Shown here piece by piece: positions 23,717-35,699 of a DNA stretch of 64,000 nucleotides. The position numbers and the translations under genes were made by a program. Origin of the DNA: Allacma fusca (lineage: Eukaryota > Arthropoda > Collembola > Symphypleona > Sminthuridae). The first letter of the stretch is position 1; each line of letters opens with the position of its first letter. The stretch is from NCBI GenBank assembly GCA_947179485.1, contig OX359246.1, forward strand, positions 40,403,632 through 40,467,631, read 5' to 3'. The notes beneath the pieces are model-generated. The model had not been told where the DNA came from. It made no database searches and worked only from the letters and a program-made list of their open reading frames with translations.

Positions 23717-23932
23717 TGTAAAAAATGTTTTATAAATGGCCCGGAAGCTGGTGCGGGATCTTACGAAAGTATATTGAACGGTTTGCGGGCCGGTATAGGA
23801 GGAAAACATATTTTCGGGCCTTTTTATTTTCGGTAATCTTTCTTGTCGACTTTCGGGCGGAGAGGTTTCGGGGAAGGCTTTTGCGGGTCGCTCTTGGGTC
23901 GGGTTATAGAATGACTTGCGGACTACGCCCTT
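23717..23932. repeat. Degraded GGGCC-word hAT fragment
   Basis: GC-rich CGGGCC/GCGGG words in otherwise AT-rich DNA end GCGGACTACGCCCTTA. Inverted, that matches 13 of 16 bases of the terminus of the intact element at 25291-26114 (TAAAGGCGTGGCCCGC). No clear target duplication. Confidence 0.55.
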
Positions 23933-24454
23933 AGTTTGCTGCCGAAGATTTACAACGGTGGTAGCATTTAAGATTTCACATATTCATTCCCATAAGAACA
24001 TTACATTTTTGAAAGTCAGTTTAACGTAACAATTGTGATACAGGGCTTATATTGACTGGCTGACTTGACAATTCCCGTAGTAAATCCTTTTAGAAATTTG
24101 AATTGTGTTGAAACTCCAGGTTCACTTCAGATGGTGGAGTTTATTTCTTCCAGGTTACCGAATATTTAGAACATTACACTTTGACGAAGTTTCTAGCACA
24201 AACCAAGGAGAGATGTGTTAACTCTGACAGTTAATACAAACCCTTTATGACAGTTGTCATGTTTAGCTGACTGAAAATGTAAAATTCTGATGGGAATTAA
24301 TACGTGAAATCTTAATTGGGCTGATTGTGTACATGTCAGGTTGTAACTTCTAAAGTGCTTGCTTTGGTAGCTGAAATGTCAACAGCGGATACGTAACAGT
24401 TTAATAAGCGAATTGTCTACAATAGTTGACAGCCGTGACAATCTGTTCTCAAAT
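23933..24454. other. Featureless AT-rich DNA
   Basis: No gene, repeat array or inverted structure seen. Confidence 0.4.
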
Positions 24455-24462
24455 ATTTAAAC

Positions 24463-25282
24463 CAAATTGTCCGCCTATCCTACTTATAGGGCTGTTCATA
24501 GGGTACGAGGTTTTTATTGAAGAATGTTGTAGGCAAAATAGGGTGAAAGAATATACACTTAAAACCTAGCCTACAAAATAGGTAGGCTCAGCCGTAATAG
24601 AATTATAGACGTACAATTATGTAGACTGGTGAAGTACATCATTTTCATTTAATGGTATATGGAACGGGCAAGATGAAAATTAAAGAATAATCCGCGACTG
24701 GTACTTGCAGATTATGTACCACTGAAATAAATAATTGCGTTTGAACACAATTCTAATTTCGAACCGGTTTTACTGAGATATGTTGGCAGTCAACTTATAG
24801 ATTTCCGTTGCCATAATTGTCCTATTGCTCAGCTGACTTTGGAAATGTTTCTTGCGGTATTTAATTTGTGAAATCTTAAGTATGACATCCCCTTTGACCA
24901 ACGTTGTTAAATTTTGGCACTATATTTCCGGCGCAATCCAAAGCGAGATCGACACTGTTACGCTCTTAGAGACTTTGGCCAAGGCGGCTCAAATATTTTA
25001 TTCCGATTCCATTGACTTCAGACATTGATTTTAATTAGAGTGGAATGCCCTTAAATTGTCTGTCAGTAAAGAAAAGCACATAAAATGTAGGAATGGTGTA
25101 GAATGGGTTGATCTATTTTGTCAATGAAATGCAGGCAAATATGTAGGCTTGGTGCTCCCCATATAGGAAGGATGTAGGATAGGTTGTTCGGCGGATAAAA
25201 TGTAGGCATATACATATGGAGGCTCAGTTCAAATTTTATAAATAGGAAGGGTATACTAGGCTGAGTCATTTGGACACCTTTG
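24463..25282. mobile_element. hAT-type MITE with TAGGC words
   Basis: The left end is CAAATTGTCCGCC and the right end inverted CAAAGGTGTCC. Target copies ATTTAAAC (24455-24462) and ATTTGAAC (25283-25290) differ at one base. The arms share GCCTATCCTAC and TAGGCAAAATAG words with the partial copy at 43366. The right target copy is also the left target copy of the next element. Confidence 0.78.
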
Positions 25283-25290
25283 ATTTGAAC

Positions 25291-26114
25291 TAAAGGCGTG
25301 GCCCGCAGGAGATTTCCCAACCCAACCCGAGTCTTACCCACAAATACGTAACCCGAACCCGCCCGACCCGAAAGTCAACCTCTGAAACGTTGACCCGCCC
25401 CGACCCGACAGTATTTTTTAGGCCCTCGCCAGACCGCAGCCCGCTGGGTTTCAGGGGACACAGCCCGACCCAGCTTGCGGGCCCCCGCGGGGCCCGCAAT
25501 TGTTTAAGAACTTAGTAAAACGCTGTCAGATTCGCTTCCCATCACAATATCTAAAACAAAAGTATAAACCGTAGAAACCGAAGAATAAATATTATTTAAG
25601 TTTTACAAATTTTTTAATATCTGTAGCTGGTTCAATTTTTAATTTGCGTTTGAAAATCCCTTCGCAGGAAACGTTAACTAATGGTAAGAATACTGCTCTA
25701 ACAAATTTTACATGCTTTTGATTTCAGAGCAGCAACTTCAAAACGTTACGCGTCACAGTCACACAATGATAAGCGAGAAACACGATGAAACAGGAATAGT
25801 AACAACCAACACTAAAGGCCCAAACATGATCAATCACAAATAGTCGCAAGCCATATAATTCTCCTGGAAAAATCCTAAGCGTCGGTGATTGAAATTTAAA
25901 CGTTTTGCGGGGTGCTTGCGGGCCCAACGCATATTTAAATCCTGCCCGAACCCGCCCGCAGCCCGCACTATGTGCATAAACTTCAACCCGACCTGCCCCG
26001 TTGAAATACGATAAAAACCCAACCCGATCCGCAACTTGCAACACGACAAAGCATTAAACCCGAACCCGCTCATAACCCGCACGGGCGGGTCGGGCCCCGC
26101 GGGCCACGCCTTTA
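25291..26114. mobile_element. hAT-type MITE with CGGGCC words
   Basis: The ends are TAAAGGCGTGGCCCGC and its exact inverted copy. Target copies ATTTGAAC (25283-25290) and ATTTGAAA (26115-26122) differ at one base. The arms consist of GACCCGA/GGGCCCGC words; the middle (25500-25880) is AT-rich. It abuts the TAGGC element with only the shared 8-bp target between them. Confidence 0.88.
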
Positions 26115-26122
26115 ATTTGAAA

Positions 26123-26578
26123 CATATCTGAAGAAACGAGGACATCGGTTCTGTGCCTGTGATGACTATGGAGGACGGCTATTTTAAGTTTATTTGGATA
26201 ATTACAGCAGAAACCGAACCTTAAACTAGAACTTCACACACTGTCACTTTGACACCCCTTTCCAGCTCTAAACTAACCTAACCTGAACGTCCGAAACGAC
26301 GGGGTTAGGTTTTCAATCCGGAAAGCTGGTATGCCCTCGTCATAATTACATCGCCATAATTACATCGTCATAATTACGACAAGTTGGGACTCTTATCGTA
26401 GTTCGGAAAGTTGGGACACTTATCGTAGTTCGGGGACAGTTATCGTAGTTGCCCCAATGCTTCATTGTACAGATAAGACTCCGACATGAAAATAAAATTT
26501 TGTGCAACGGTGCAAAGTATTTTGTCTCTCTCTCTAAGTGACTCTTGGGTCGTCACCTGCAACACACGTACAAAACCA
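26123..26578. other. Short direct repeats, no gene
   Basis: Contains a TAACCTAACCT...GGTTAGGTT inverted pair flanked by TTTCCAGCT/AAAGCTGG (about 26260-26330). It also has three copies each of ATAATTACATCG-like and TTATCGTAGTT words (26335-26455). These may be remnants of another small inverted-repeat element. Confidence 0.4.
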
Positions 26579-26586
26579 GTGTATGC

Positions 26587-27091
26587 TAGTGTTTCTGTTC
26601 GGTATCGGGAATTCCCGAGGTTCCGGTTCGGTTTCGGTTCCGGTACGGTTTCGGGTCAACGTTTTAAAGAACCGTTACATTTCGGTCCGGTTTCGGGTCA
26701 TCGGTTTATGAACCGTCAAATTTCGGTCCGGTTTCGGGTACAAAAATCAAAACCGAAAGTTTTCGGGAATGGTTTGTTAAAGCTGCCGTTTTGTATGAAA
26801 ACGCGAAACTTGCATTTGGCCAGCATTTGTCAACTATCATTTGAAAATGCGATACAATTTTGACTTCAATAAAAATGAATCATATACATTTTTTTTCTGA
26901 ACATGACTGTTTGGAAAGGAACAGGAACCGGTTCGGGAACCGCTTTTATTTTCCGGATCGGTTCCGGGAAGCCAAAAATGTCCCGGACTCGAAAATACCG
27001 GTTCCGGTTTTGGGAACAGAATTGGGATTTTTTTCGGTTCGGGAAAACGAGTCGGGTCGAGTCCATGTTTTGGTACCGTTCAGAAACACTA
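26587..27091. mobile_element. hAT-type MITE with CGGTTTCGGG words
   Basis: The ends are TAGTGTTTCTGTTCGGTA and, inverted, TAGTGTTTCTGAACGGTA. Exact target copies GTGTATGC lie at 26579-26586 and 27092-27099. The arms consist of TTCCGGTTCGG/GTTTCGGG words. It ends 111 bases before the start codon of receptor copy A, so it lies in the promoter region of that locus. Confidence 0.93.
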
Positions 27092-27202
27092 GTGTATGCG
27101 AATTAAGCATTTCATGCAAAATTCTGTTCAAAGTAAAAGAATAATAATTAATCCAACTCAGAACTGAAGTGTTTTCGTATTCCGCTCAAAATCGTGATCA
27201 AA

Positions 27203-28578
27203 ATGAGTCAAGAACTCCATGTTTGTATTAAAACGCTCAAAGTTGGGTACCTACTTGGAGTTTTCCCATTCCAATGGAATCCAAAAAATCGACGCTTGGA
27301 GGTGGTTCAATACAAGTGGAAGAAGGTGCATTGTATCATTAATACATTATTGTATTTAATCTACACATTTACCTTCCTCTTTCGCTTCGTCTACGTTTCA
27401 TATTTTCGGACAGAAAAGAAAACTAGAACTGACTCTACGGATTTCTTGGCTTTCATGGTGGGCATACTAAATATATTGAATTTGTATTTGAGAATATGTT
27501 TTGGCTGGAATGGCAACAAAGAATATTTAAATGGTTTGATACGTTTAGACGACGACGCGATAGGTGCGTTTACTTTTTTACTTACGTTTACAGCAGTGTT
27601 ACATTTTAAAATTCCTAATGATTCACTGGAATAAATAAAAAGTTGATTCATGCACAGTAAATTCAAATAACGAGATGTTTTATCTGTATAGCTGACCAAA
27701 CGAAACCTATTGAGTGTAGCTCTTACGGTTTAAACAAAAGAAAGCCTTCAAGCCGTATCATTCGGAATTCGGCAATCATTTCACAATATACTTACTGGTG
27801 TACTCTTTTCGAATGATCCTGCGGCCAGAGAAACCATATCATATGACCAGTATGCTCCAAAATGCAAAACGTATAAATATAGCGAGAGTTGGAATGAGCA
27901 TCCTCCAATTTTATGTATTTTGTATTCAGAAGTTTGTCTGTCATTGGTCTTTCCTTGTTATAGAATATCATGGGAGCGTAATGCGCAAACACTTATGGTA
28001 AACTATTTTGTCTCAATAGACCTGCTTCCTAATATTGTTCAAACAATCGTAGTTGCTTTTGTATCACACAGATACACAAAACCATTTTTTAAAAGTGTAT
28101 TGTTTTTTCCAATAGGCACCTGAAACTATCAGAGACCAAGGAATACACTTCCAGAAATTTGGAAGGCACTGCAAGCAAGTTTGATATGTTGCGGGTCCTA
28201 CAAAGTGAACATAACGCCATTTGGAATCGTGTGTACTTTGTTTGTTTCTTGGCATACGCCGTTTTTACTACAATTAATATTTACCTCGTTGTTTTGGCAC
28301 TAAATCTCAAAGCCATATTTATTTCATTGGCCTTGAGCTACATTAATGTAGTCTTGGTGAATTCAGTGGCACAGCAATATGATGCTTCTGTGAGAGTCCT
28401 GGATTCTTGGATGTCTTTTCAAGGAACCGCTTTGTTTCGGAGACGCCTTAGATGCACTCAACCTATTCGTACGCAGAATGGATGGCTCGGGTATGTTGAC
28501 AGGCCATTGACTTTGACATTCCTTGGTATTATCATTGACAATACTATGTCTTTAATTGTTGGAAATCGAAATGCATAA
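27203..28578 (+). pseudogene. Gustatory-receptor-like gene, copy A, probably a pseudogene
   Basis: A seven-transmembrane chemoreceptor-like protein in three exons. Exon 1 (27203-27563, 361 nt, the same length as in copy B) has the KTLKVGYLLGVFPFQW block, the first two hydrophobic segments and a good GTGCGT donor. Exon 2 ends at 27997 before GTAAAC and has MILRPEKPYHMT and the segment around ILQFYVFCIQ. Exon 3 (28116-28578) joins in frame and has NSVAQQYD, FRRRLRCTQPIRTQNG, LGIIIDNT and the IVGNRNA end. Damage is confined to the start of exon 2: the acceptor AG is replaced by TG, a TAA follows KLIHAQ, about 80 extra bases are present, and one base is missing in the third transmembrane segment. 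Typical Gr proteins are ligand-gated cation channels of sensory neurons. Confidence 0.75.
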
Positions 28579-29342
28579 AATGGTATTCTGAAAGGTGAGC
28601 TTCACGCGCACGTGTAGATATAAGATGATTTTTGTTCTACTTGTGTAATCAACTTTCAGTCGATTTAGAGTTCACCGTGCGGCGACGGTTTCTGATTACG
28701 GGGTCATCGCATCTTGGAACTTGAAAAACGCATTTTTGTTAGTCCTTTTAAATGATCCGATCAATATGGGTTTCTAGTGGTTTCTAAGTCTACATTGTGT
28801 CAATTCTAATTGTAAGGAAGAATCACTGTAATTTGTAATTTATGCAGACCACACAGGGTCCTGGACGAACCAAATTCATAACGAAAAATGGTTGAGTTTG
28901 TCTTGGCTGAAAAATGGACTCTATATTTGGTGATCACATCCACACTACTCCCAATCTCGGCATGTGACTTACAATGTAAGTGAAACGAATATAATGCAAG
29001 CTTTAAAATTTGCATTTATGCAACATTACAAACGCATTTCTTACATCTATATAGAGCTGATATTGATAGTGTACTAGGCACGTAATTTATCTATCATTCA
29101 TAATTAAATATTTTATTAAATATAATTATTTATAATAATTTTTGTGGCTACTATTATTAAAATTTGATTTGCGTTGTATAATCATTTGTAAGCAAGGAAT
29201 AACACCACTTGTAGGAATATGAAATCAATGAAATTAGGCGTTGATGTTATCTCAAATCTAACGAACGGTTCGACCTGAACAACCACATTATTTGGAATGG
29301 ATGCCAGGTGGATACGAAATTCCACGTGAATATATAAATAAT
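28579..29342. other. 3' flank of receptor copy A
   Basis: Just after the stop the sequence GGTGAGYTYC...TGTGTAATCAA recurs at 41544-41620 behind copy B, confirming the tandem duplication. The rest is AT-rich, without a gene. Confidence 0.45.
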
Positions 29343-29350
29343 GCACAAAC

Positions 29351-29903
29351 CAGAGATGTTCAAATGATTTTCCCTTCCTTCAATCCTTCGAATGCAAAAA
29401 AATAGATTCATTTCCTTCCTTCATACCTCTTCAGATTGAAGGCTTGGAAACCAAATTCCTTCCTTCACCCTTCCTTCGAAGTTTTTTTATTGAGATCCTT
29501 CCTTAAGCCTTCCGTAATATTCTTCCTTCATAAAATTCCGTCTTCCGTAATATTTTATTTTCATATATGAGACAACAAAGTCAAGATACGAAATTTACAG
29601 TACCCGCCAGAAACCGTCTTTCCATCGTATTATATGTATCCTGGTACGTTACATGTGAATGAAAGCGCGTATTGACAGCGTTAGAGTTAGTTGTCATGAA
29701 AGGTACATTCGGCGCACGAAGGGTGATTGGGAAGCACCCTTCCGTCTACTTCAATTTTTTCATTAATGCGCTGAAGCCTTACTTGTTCCTTTGTAATTTT
29801 TTTCACCCTTCCTTCCCTTCCCTTCATTTCTTTCGAAACAAGCGCATCCTTCCCTGAAGGAAGGCTTCTTTCAAGGGTACCCGTCGACGGGCGAACATCT
29901 GTG
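29351..29903. mobile_element. hAT-type MITE with CTTCCTTC words
   Basis: The ends are CAGAGATGTTC at the left and CACAGATGTTC at the right (inverted). Exact target copies GCACAAAC lie at 29343-29350 and 29904-29911. Both arms are filled with CCTTCCTTC/GAAGGAAGG words. Confidence 0.9.
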
Positions 29904-30056
29904 GCACAAACTCAAAACCCAAAAAATAAAATTTCACGGAATCAATTATTGCAAAGCTTTTAGAGCCTTTTTTTATTCCATGTATTTGAAAATTTGCATA
30001 TATACTTCTAATTACATATATTGCATACTTTTGTACACGCCATCATATACCGTAAG

Positions 30057-31023
30057 CATAGATGGGCTTTTTTAATCCCTCGCCCTCACCTCACGCGGTA
30101 TGTAAAAAAATCTGGTCGCACTCGCTCTCACCCGTAACCCTCACGATACTTAGCGCTGGAACTCGCACTCAGACTCGTGAGGGCCTACTCTAAATCATAA
30201 GGACTCTCCCTCGGCCTCATGAGTCCATAAGTACGGCCTAACTGCCAGTGCATTGCAATCTTGCTATCACGGACCCGTGACGGTCTACTCTTAACAACAA
30301 GCACTCACTCTCGCCCCTCGAGTCTGGAGGGCGAGTAGAAGCGTCGCTTATCTTGAAGGTTTAGGCCATGGCGAGTGCAATAGACTTAACTGCTAACCTC
30401 GTGAGGTGAGAGCTAGGTATAACTAATTACCCACCAATGGCGTGAGAAGTGCGAAAAGTCCTATCACGTGAAATCTTGTCATGATCAGTGGAAAAGTTGT
30501 GCAGTGAATTATTTGTCCCGCCTCGTCAAACCGTTGTCAAATATTTGTCCCGTCTCGTCTAAAAGTTTTCCAGTCAATTATTTGTCCCTTGAACAATGTA
30601 TTCCATTTGGTTTCGTCGCCTCAAATAGTTATCCCATCCAGTCCAGTCCCTTAGTTCAGTATCACCCAGTTAAGACGTTCAAACATTCACTTAAATCTGG
30701 AGACCTTTAGCTAATTCTTCTGAACTTTAGCTAATTCTTAAGATCTTGAACCAATTCTACAGACTCGTTTATGGAAAAAGGTACCTCAAAGAGGAAATGT
30801 GAGAATTATCTCGCGGGATTTAATACTGCTGTTCGAACTTCGTGAGGGCTAGCTTTTAGTACTCACCCTCGCCCTCGTTTTAGTACGCACATTTTGCTAT
30901 GCCTCGCCCTCATTTGTTGAGGGCCTTCTTTTATGGTGGGAACTCGTCCTCATCCCTCAAAAATTGAGGGCGAGGGATGAGGGCGAGGGAAGAACTCATA
31001 CCTCGTGAGGGTGCCCATCAATG
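30057..31023. mobile_element. hAT-type MITE with GAGGGCGAG words
   Basis: The ends are CATAGATGGGC and, inverted, CATTGATGGGC. Exact target copies ACCGTAAG lie at 30049-30056 and 31024-31031. The arms consist of CCTCGCCCTCA/GAGGGCGAGGG words. Its terminus and words match the element at 17347-18409 (CAYNGATGSRCACCCTC), so the two are diverged members of one family. Confidence 0.92.
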
Positions 31024-31439
31024 ACCGTAAGTCACCCTTGTTTATGATAAAGAATGATCTTCCCGCCAGTCATGCGTAATTTGTTCCAATTTTGGATGAC
31101 GTCATTTCTTGTCCCTTCCGAATCAAGATAATTGGGTAGAGTGCCTAGATAATTCCATTCTCAATTCAGGAAGTTACATTATATATATTCCAGTTTAGAT
31201 CATTACGAAATAAAAATCGTCGTTACATGATAATTTGAGGATAAGCATTGATTGGCGTCAGTTACCGCCGTCAAAGTAGCATGAATTTCGAGATTCTTTT
31301 CGAAAAATCTATCTGGGCAAATTCAACTACATACATAATATTTTAAAAAATCATTAAAGTCGATTCAGTAGGTTCGGAATTAATAATTCATCCTGAGTTT
31401 GTTTGTACAACTGAAGATCAAGCCGAATTTGATACTTGA

Positions 31440-31930
31440 TTCACACATTAATAGTCAAAATGCCCAAAGTGCCCCAAATGCTCAAAATATCTTAGCATTT
31501 TCAAATGACCAAACCTGGGTATTTCTAGCAATAGGAAACTGAGCTAACAGCTGAATATTTACTGGGAACTTATCGCATAATAAGAGTCAGAATAGTTTTA
31601 ATATTATGCTCCCAATGAAGCTAATTAAATTTAGTACCAAGAACCTGACCATTGATATTTTTCTTTGATGAGCTTCATTGTATAAGTCGATAAATAGGCG
31701 ATTACGTTCTTTCTTTTATTAGATTCCATGTACCCGAAAATCAAAAATGAAACGAAAGCCCGTAACCACTTCACTGACACGCCTATCCGTATAAAAATAA
31801 ATAGCAATCCGTTCCAGTAAGAATCCTTGAAGTACCCAGAAACACGCGGGTGCAGCATGCACGGGTACTGATATTTGACATAAGGATACTCGTATCTATT
31901 GGAGAGTATTAGCAGGTAAAAAATATACAT
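31440..31930. mobile_element. Truncated relative of the TACCCG-word element
   Basis: Several blocks match the interior and right arm of the element at 47103-48823. They include GCTCCCAATGAAGNTAATTAAA, TGATGAGCTTCA, AAGTCGATAAA and GAATCCTTGAAGTACCCA, in the same order and orientation. The left arm and both termini are missing, and the arm words are few and degraded, so it is older than the complete copy. Confidence 0.75.
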
Positions 31931-33135
31931 TTGCTAAAGCTAATAACCTTTCTCAATTGCGTGAACGGTTTGAGTAAATTTTTGATTTGCTGTGAAGGAT
32001 TCTAAAATCAACAAGAACAAAAATTAAACTAATAAAATGTTTATTGATTACCATCTTTGGAAGTCGCATCAGCTGTGTCTACACAGGCCAGATTCAAATC
32101 AGCTGCTTTATAGCGTGTCCTTTGCAATTAAATAGTTTTTATAAATAATTATTGCATTCAAGTTTGATGTAGCAAATTAGTTATATTACTATAAGGCACT
32201 ACGTAAATCTATGTGCACTAATATGTAGGTTTCCATTGCACATAATAAAATTGTTTTCACAATTCTTATCGGGGCGATATTCTCTTCTGTTTTACCTGGT
32301 GATACGAATAATTTTAATGTCTTTGGAAAATATAAATTGCCAATTAAAATGAGCCTTAGAACGCCGAACGTATGCAGACAGTAATTAGGAATTGTAATGA
32401 TATTAAAGGCATAACACTTCAAAAATTTTAGAACATGCCTTGAAACCCTAAATTGGTTTAAACACGTATCAAGAATCAATAAAGTATTGTACATATTTGG
32501 CAATTCAAGTTCAGTTTAGATTTTCAGATGAATAAATAAATTTATAATTGTCCATTGTCTTGAAAGTATACGTTAAATTCTTGACAGCGTAAGTACGAAA
32601 TCGTAAGAGTTTTTAAATGCATCGATTCTTAATAATATAGGGCTGTAAATAATTTTATGCAATAAGGATACTTTAGAAGCATATAAGATCCAATATTTGA
32701 AGCATAGTAATAATTATTGTGTGATAAATGTACATGCATATACACTTTTAGTTAGTAATTAAATGATTTAGTGCATATAATTTAGTACTTATTTGTTTAA
32801 ATACATATCCTGTATCTTCTGCACTAATCATATCATCTGCTATATCATTACACAATACACTCCATAATTATTATAAATCTCAGGCATTATTAAGTTCTTT
32901 GTTCCAGACATTTTCACGTATAATTACCAAATTTTAAACTCTATATATGCACAGCATAAGCAAATAGGTTAGCATTTAGCGGTTCATGAAACAGAACTCC
33001 AAAACTATAGGTTCTGTGAACTAAATGTAGCATTTATGGCTAAATTCTGATCATATCTGTATTGTGAAATGGCAAGAGTTGGATAGACCGAAGGATTTTA
33101 ATATTACGTATATATTTACAAATCTCTTAACAAAA
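31931..33135. other. 5' flank of receptor copy B, no gene seen
   Basis: AT-rich. I recognise no coding sequence, repeat array or inverted structure. The promoter of copy B should lie at its right end, but I see no convincing TATA or initiator element. Confidence 0.4.
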
Positions 33136-33984
33136 ATGAGCAAAGAAACGTACATTTGTCTTAAAACCCTCAAAGTCGGGTACACACTCGGAGTTTTCCC
33201 GTTCAAATGGAGTCCAGAAAACAGATGTTTGGAGGAGACTACATGCAAGTGGAAAAAAGCGCACGGGGTCATTAATACAGCAATAATTTTGGTCTACTCA
33301 GTTATGTGCTGTTGTCGTTACGTCTACAGCTCTTACCAGCAAAGACAAGAATCTTTCAAACCTGATTCCTCGGATTTCCTGGCATTAACAGTGTCAACAC
33401 TTAACCTAGTTAACATGTCTGCAATGATCACTAGAGACTGCGGTGGCTTGAAAGACTACTTGAATCGTTTGATACGTTTGGATGAAAAAAATATCAGTAT
33501 GTTTGCTTTATTACAGATATTCACGTAATTATACCAGTATTACTATATAAAATTCGATATGTTTTGTAGGGATAAATAATAAGTTGATTAACAATCATGG
33601 CAGCAAAGTCATGCGGAAGTCAGCAATCATCTTCACGCTTATATTACTGTTATACACAGTTCGAATGATTTTGCGGCCTGAGAAACCATATAATATGACA
33701 GGAATGCTTGAAAACGCAAAACGTATAAATGTAGCAAGGATTTTCTTAAGCATCCTTCAATTTTATATATTTTGCATTCAGTGGTTCTTGGCACATTGGT
33801 TTGTCGTGTTTTTACAACACTATGGAAGCATCCTGGACAAGCACTTAAGGTAATAATCATTATATCGATATACGTGCGTGATCGTGGCATTGCAATAATG
33901 TCATTGTGACTTTTTATACTGAAGGTCTAGGTTTCAAGTATTTTCTTTGATTTTTGCAATATAGTCAGTTGAGGCTGTGTGAGA

Positions 33985-34200
33985 AGTAGTAGTGTTTAAG
34001 CACGTTATGCAAGAAATCAATAAATCGATCGATAATCAATAAATCGGTCTAAAATCAATAGTTTATTGATTATCGATCGATTTATTGATTTCTTGCGTAA
34101 CGTGCATGAAGGGTCCCGTGTTGAGGAACTGGAGGGAGCAGAGCTCCCTTTAGAGTTTGAAGGGAAATGTATGGGGTGGCGCCTGCGTGTATATACATAC
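33985..34200. repeat. Left terminal inverted repeat with AT-rich hairpin
   Basis: Inside the repeat, 34011-34094 is a near-perfect palindrome: AATCAATAAATCGATCGATA on one arm and its complement on the other, with a short loop. The same palindrome occurs in each right-end copy. Terminal hairpins of this kind are compatible with a replication or transposase-binding role, which is inference. Confidence 0.85.
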
Positions 34201-34299
34201 GGCATTAACTGTGCGTAGGGTGCTTTGAAGTATCACATTGAGCATTAGTTTATAAAGTTGATTTATTGAAATAAAAAGCGGGTGCAACTCGCAAGCTCG

Positions 34300-34620
34300 G
34301 AATACGAATACACATGAAGTATCATTCGGAAGTAAACAAAACAAAACTGAAAACATGTACACATATAAAATATCATTCCGGAATACGTATACGCATGAAG
34401 TATCATTAGTAAACAAACCAAAACTGAAAACGTACATATGAAATATCATTCATCAGTTCAGACAGAATACGTATACACATGAAATATCATTTGAGAGTAA
34501 ACAAAATAAAGTAGATAACATGTACACATATGAAATATCATTCATGAGTTTAGACAAAATATGTATGCACATGAAAAAACAAAAGTCGAAAACACGTACA
34601 TACAAGAAATATCATTCAGT
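34300..34620. repeat. Imperfect tandem repeat inside the 7.1-kb element
   Basis: About four or five irregular units share ACACATGAARTATCATT and AGTAAACAAAA-like blocks, spaced roughly 60-90 bases apart. The array separates the left terminal repeat from the first gene. No coding potential seen. Confidence 0.6.
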
Positions 34621-34849
34621 TCAGTCATTAGATTGGAATATATATGTATATATGTGAGTGTGAACGGTAAATGTGTAAAAATACTTCAATATAAAAAGTT
34701 TGTAAAATTGAATCTCAAATAATTAATGTAGTCTTGAATCTCCTTCCCTTTTGTTTTTCTTGAGCTGAAATTGTAAACAAAAACAAAAATAAGAAACTTT
34801 TAAAAACATGACATACGTGCAAGCCATTGCAAATGCAGCTACCATTTGA

Positions 34850-35622
34850 TCATTCCTTTTGGGAATGAACTGATGAACGAGGAGTCTCAGAATGCGACGA
34901 ATCGCTCAGCAAGGACCCGGCCTTTGATCCTTGCTGAGATCTTTTAGCTCGTCGTCTCTGGTCATTTCTCTTCTGAGTTTTGCTCCGGTGCGCTACGCCG
35001 GAAGCAAACTCGGATCGTAGCTTGGCTCGTTCCCTCTCAGCTTTCCTCTTAACAGTTTTGCTAAGCTTTTGCACGTCAGAATATTTGGATGAATGATTGC
35101 TGCCACGGGCAGGAGCATCCACAGATTTCGGAGGATTGCCTGGTTCTTTTGGGGTGCAGGCAATAGCGCTGACAACGGAATACGTATGAGATTTCGGCAT
35201 TTCCATAATGCCGGTCTCATACGCATCCTCATCTCTATAAGCGCCAAGTGTCCTATAGTACACATTGTCTTTGGCCGGATACGGAACAAGTGTTCCTGCG
35301 TCAGGACCGGGAAGACCGTCCGAGTCCTTAAAATAATGACGATAAAAATAGTGTTGAATTGGGAAAATACTATATAAGTCTATATGTGGGGTAAAAGAGA
35401 ATAAATACTCACATTTGGATTCCTTCTGCTTTTAAACAGAAGTATCGGATCTGCAACTTGAAAACCCTCGCGCTGAACAAGGGACAAGTGTGCAGAAGCC
35501 GAGGCAAATTCTTCATGGGAAAGAATATTGCCTAACTCTTGCCCATGAACACGAACAAGAGTATCGCCGGAATCCGGTATCGGACATCGGCACTTTGGCA
35601 CCCATCTCTCTGCGATGGTCAT
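34850..35622 (-). CDS. Unknown basic-tailed protein of the 7.1-kb element, two exons
   Basis: Exon 1 is 35622-35413 and exon 2 35326-34850, joined across an 86-base intron with GTGAGT donor and TTTAAG acceptor. The product is about 228 residues. The N-terminal half (MTIAERWVPKCRC, GDTLVRVHGQELG, VADPILLF) looks like a compact domain I cannot name. The C-terminal 90 residues are strongly basic with KRKAERERAKLR and KTQKRNDQRRRAKR, followed by a Ser-rich end, suggesting nucleic-acid binding or nuclear localisation. A good acceptor (CTTATATAG) just before the ATG may mean an upstream 5' exon. The spliced, intact frame argues that the element's genes were functional recently. Confidence 0.6.
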
Positions 35623-35699
35623 GCTCTATATAAGAGAGTGAAATAAAAATTAAACAAGCGGATTCGGGAAAAACAATCATGTAAATAGTTAGAAAATAA

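Noticed and set aside
26260..26330. TAACCTAACCT as an arthropod telomere repeat
   Set aside because: Only about two units, placed in an inverted pair; no array.
32189..32503. Hydrophobic minus-strand frame upstream of receptor copy B
   Set aside because: AT-rich composition alone explains it; it does not match the receptor exons.
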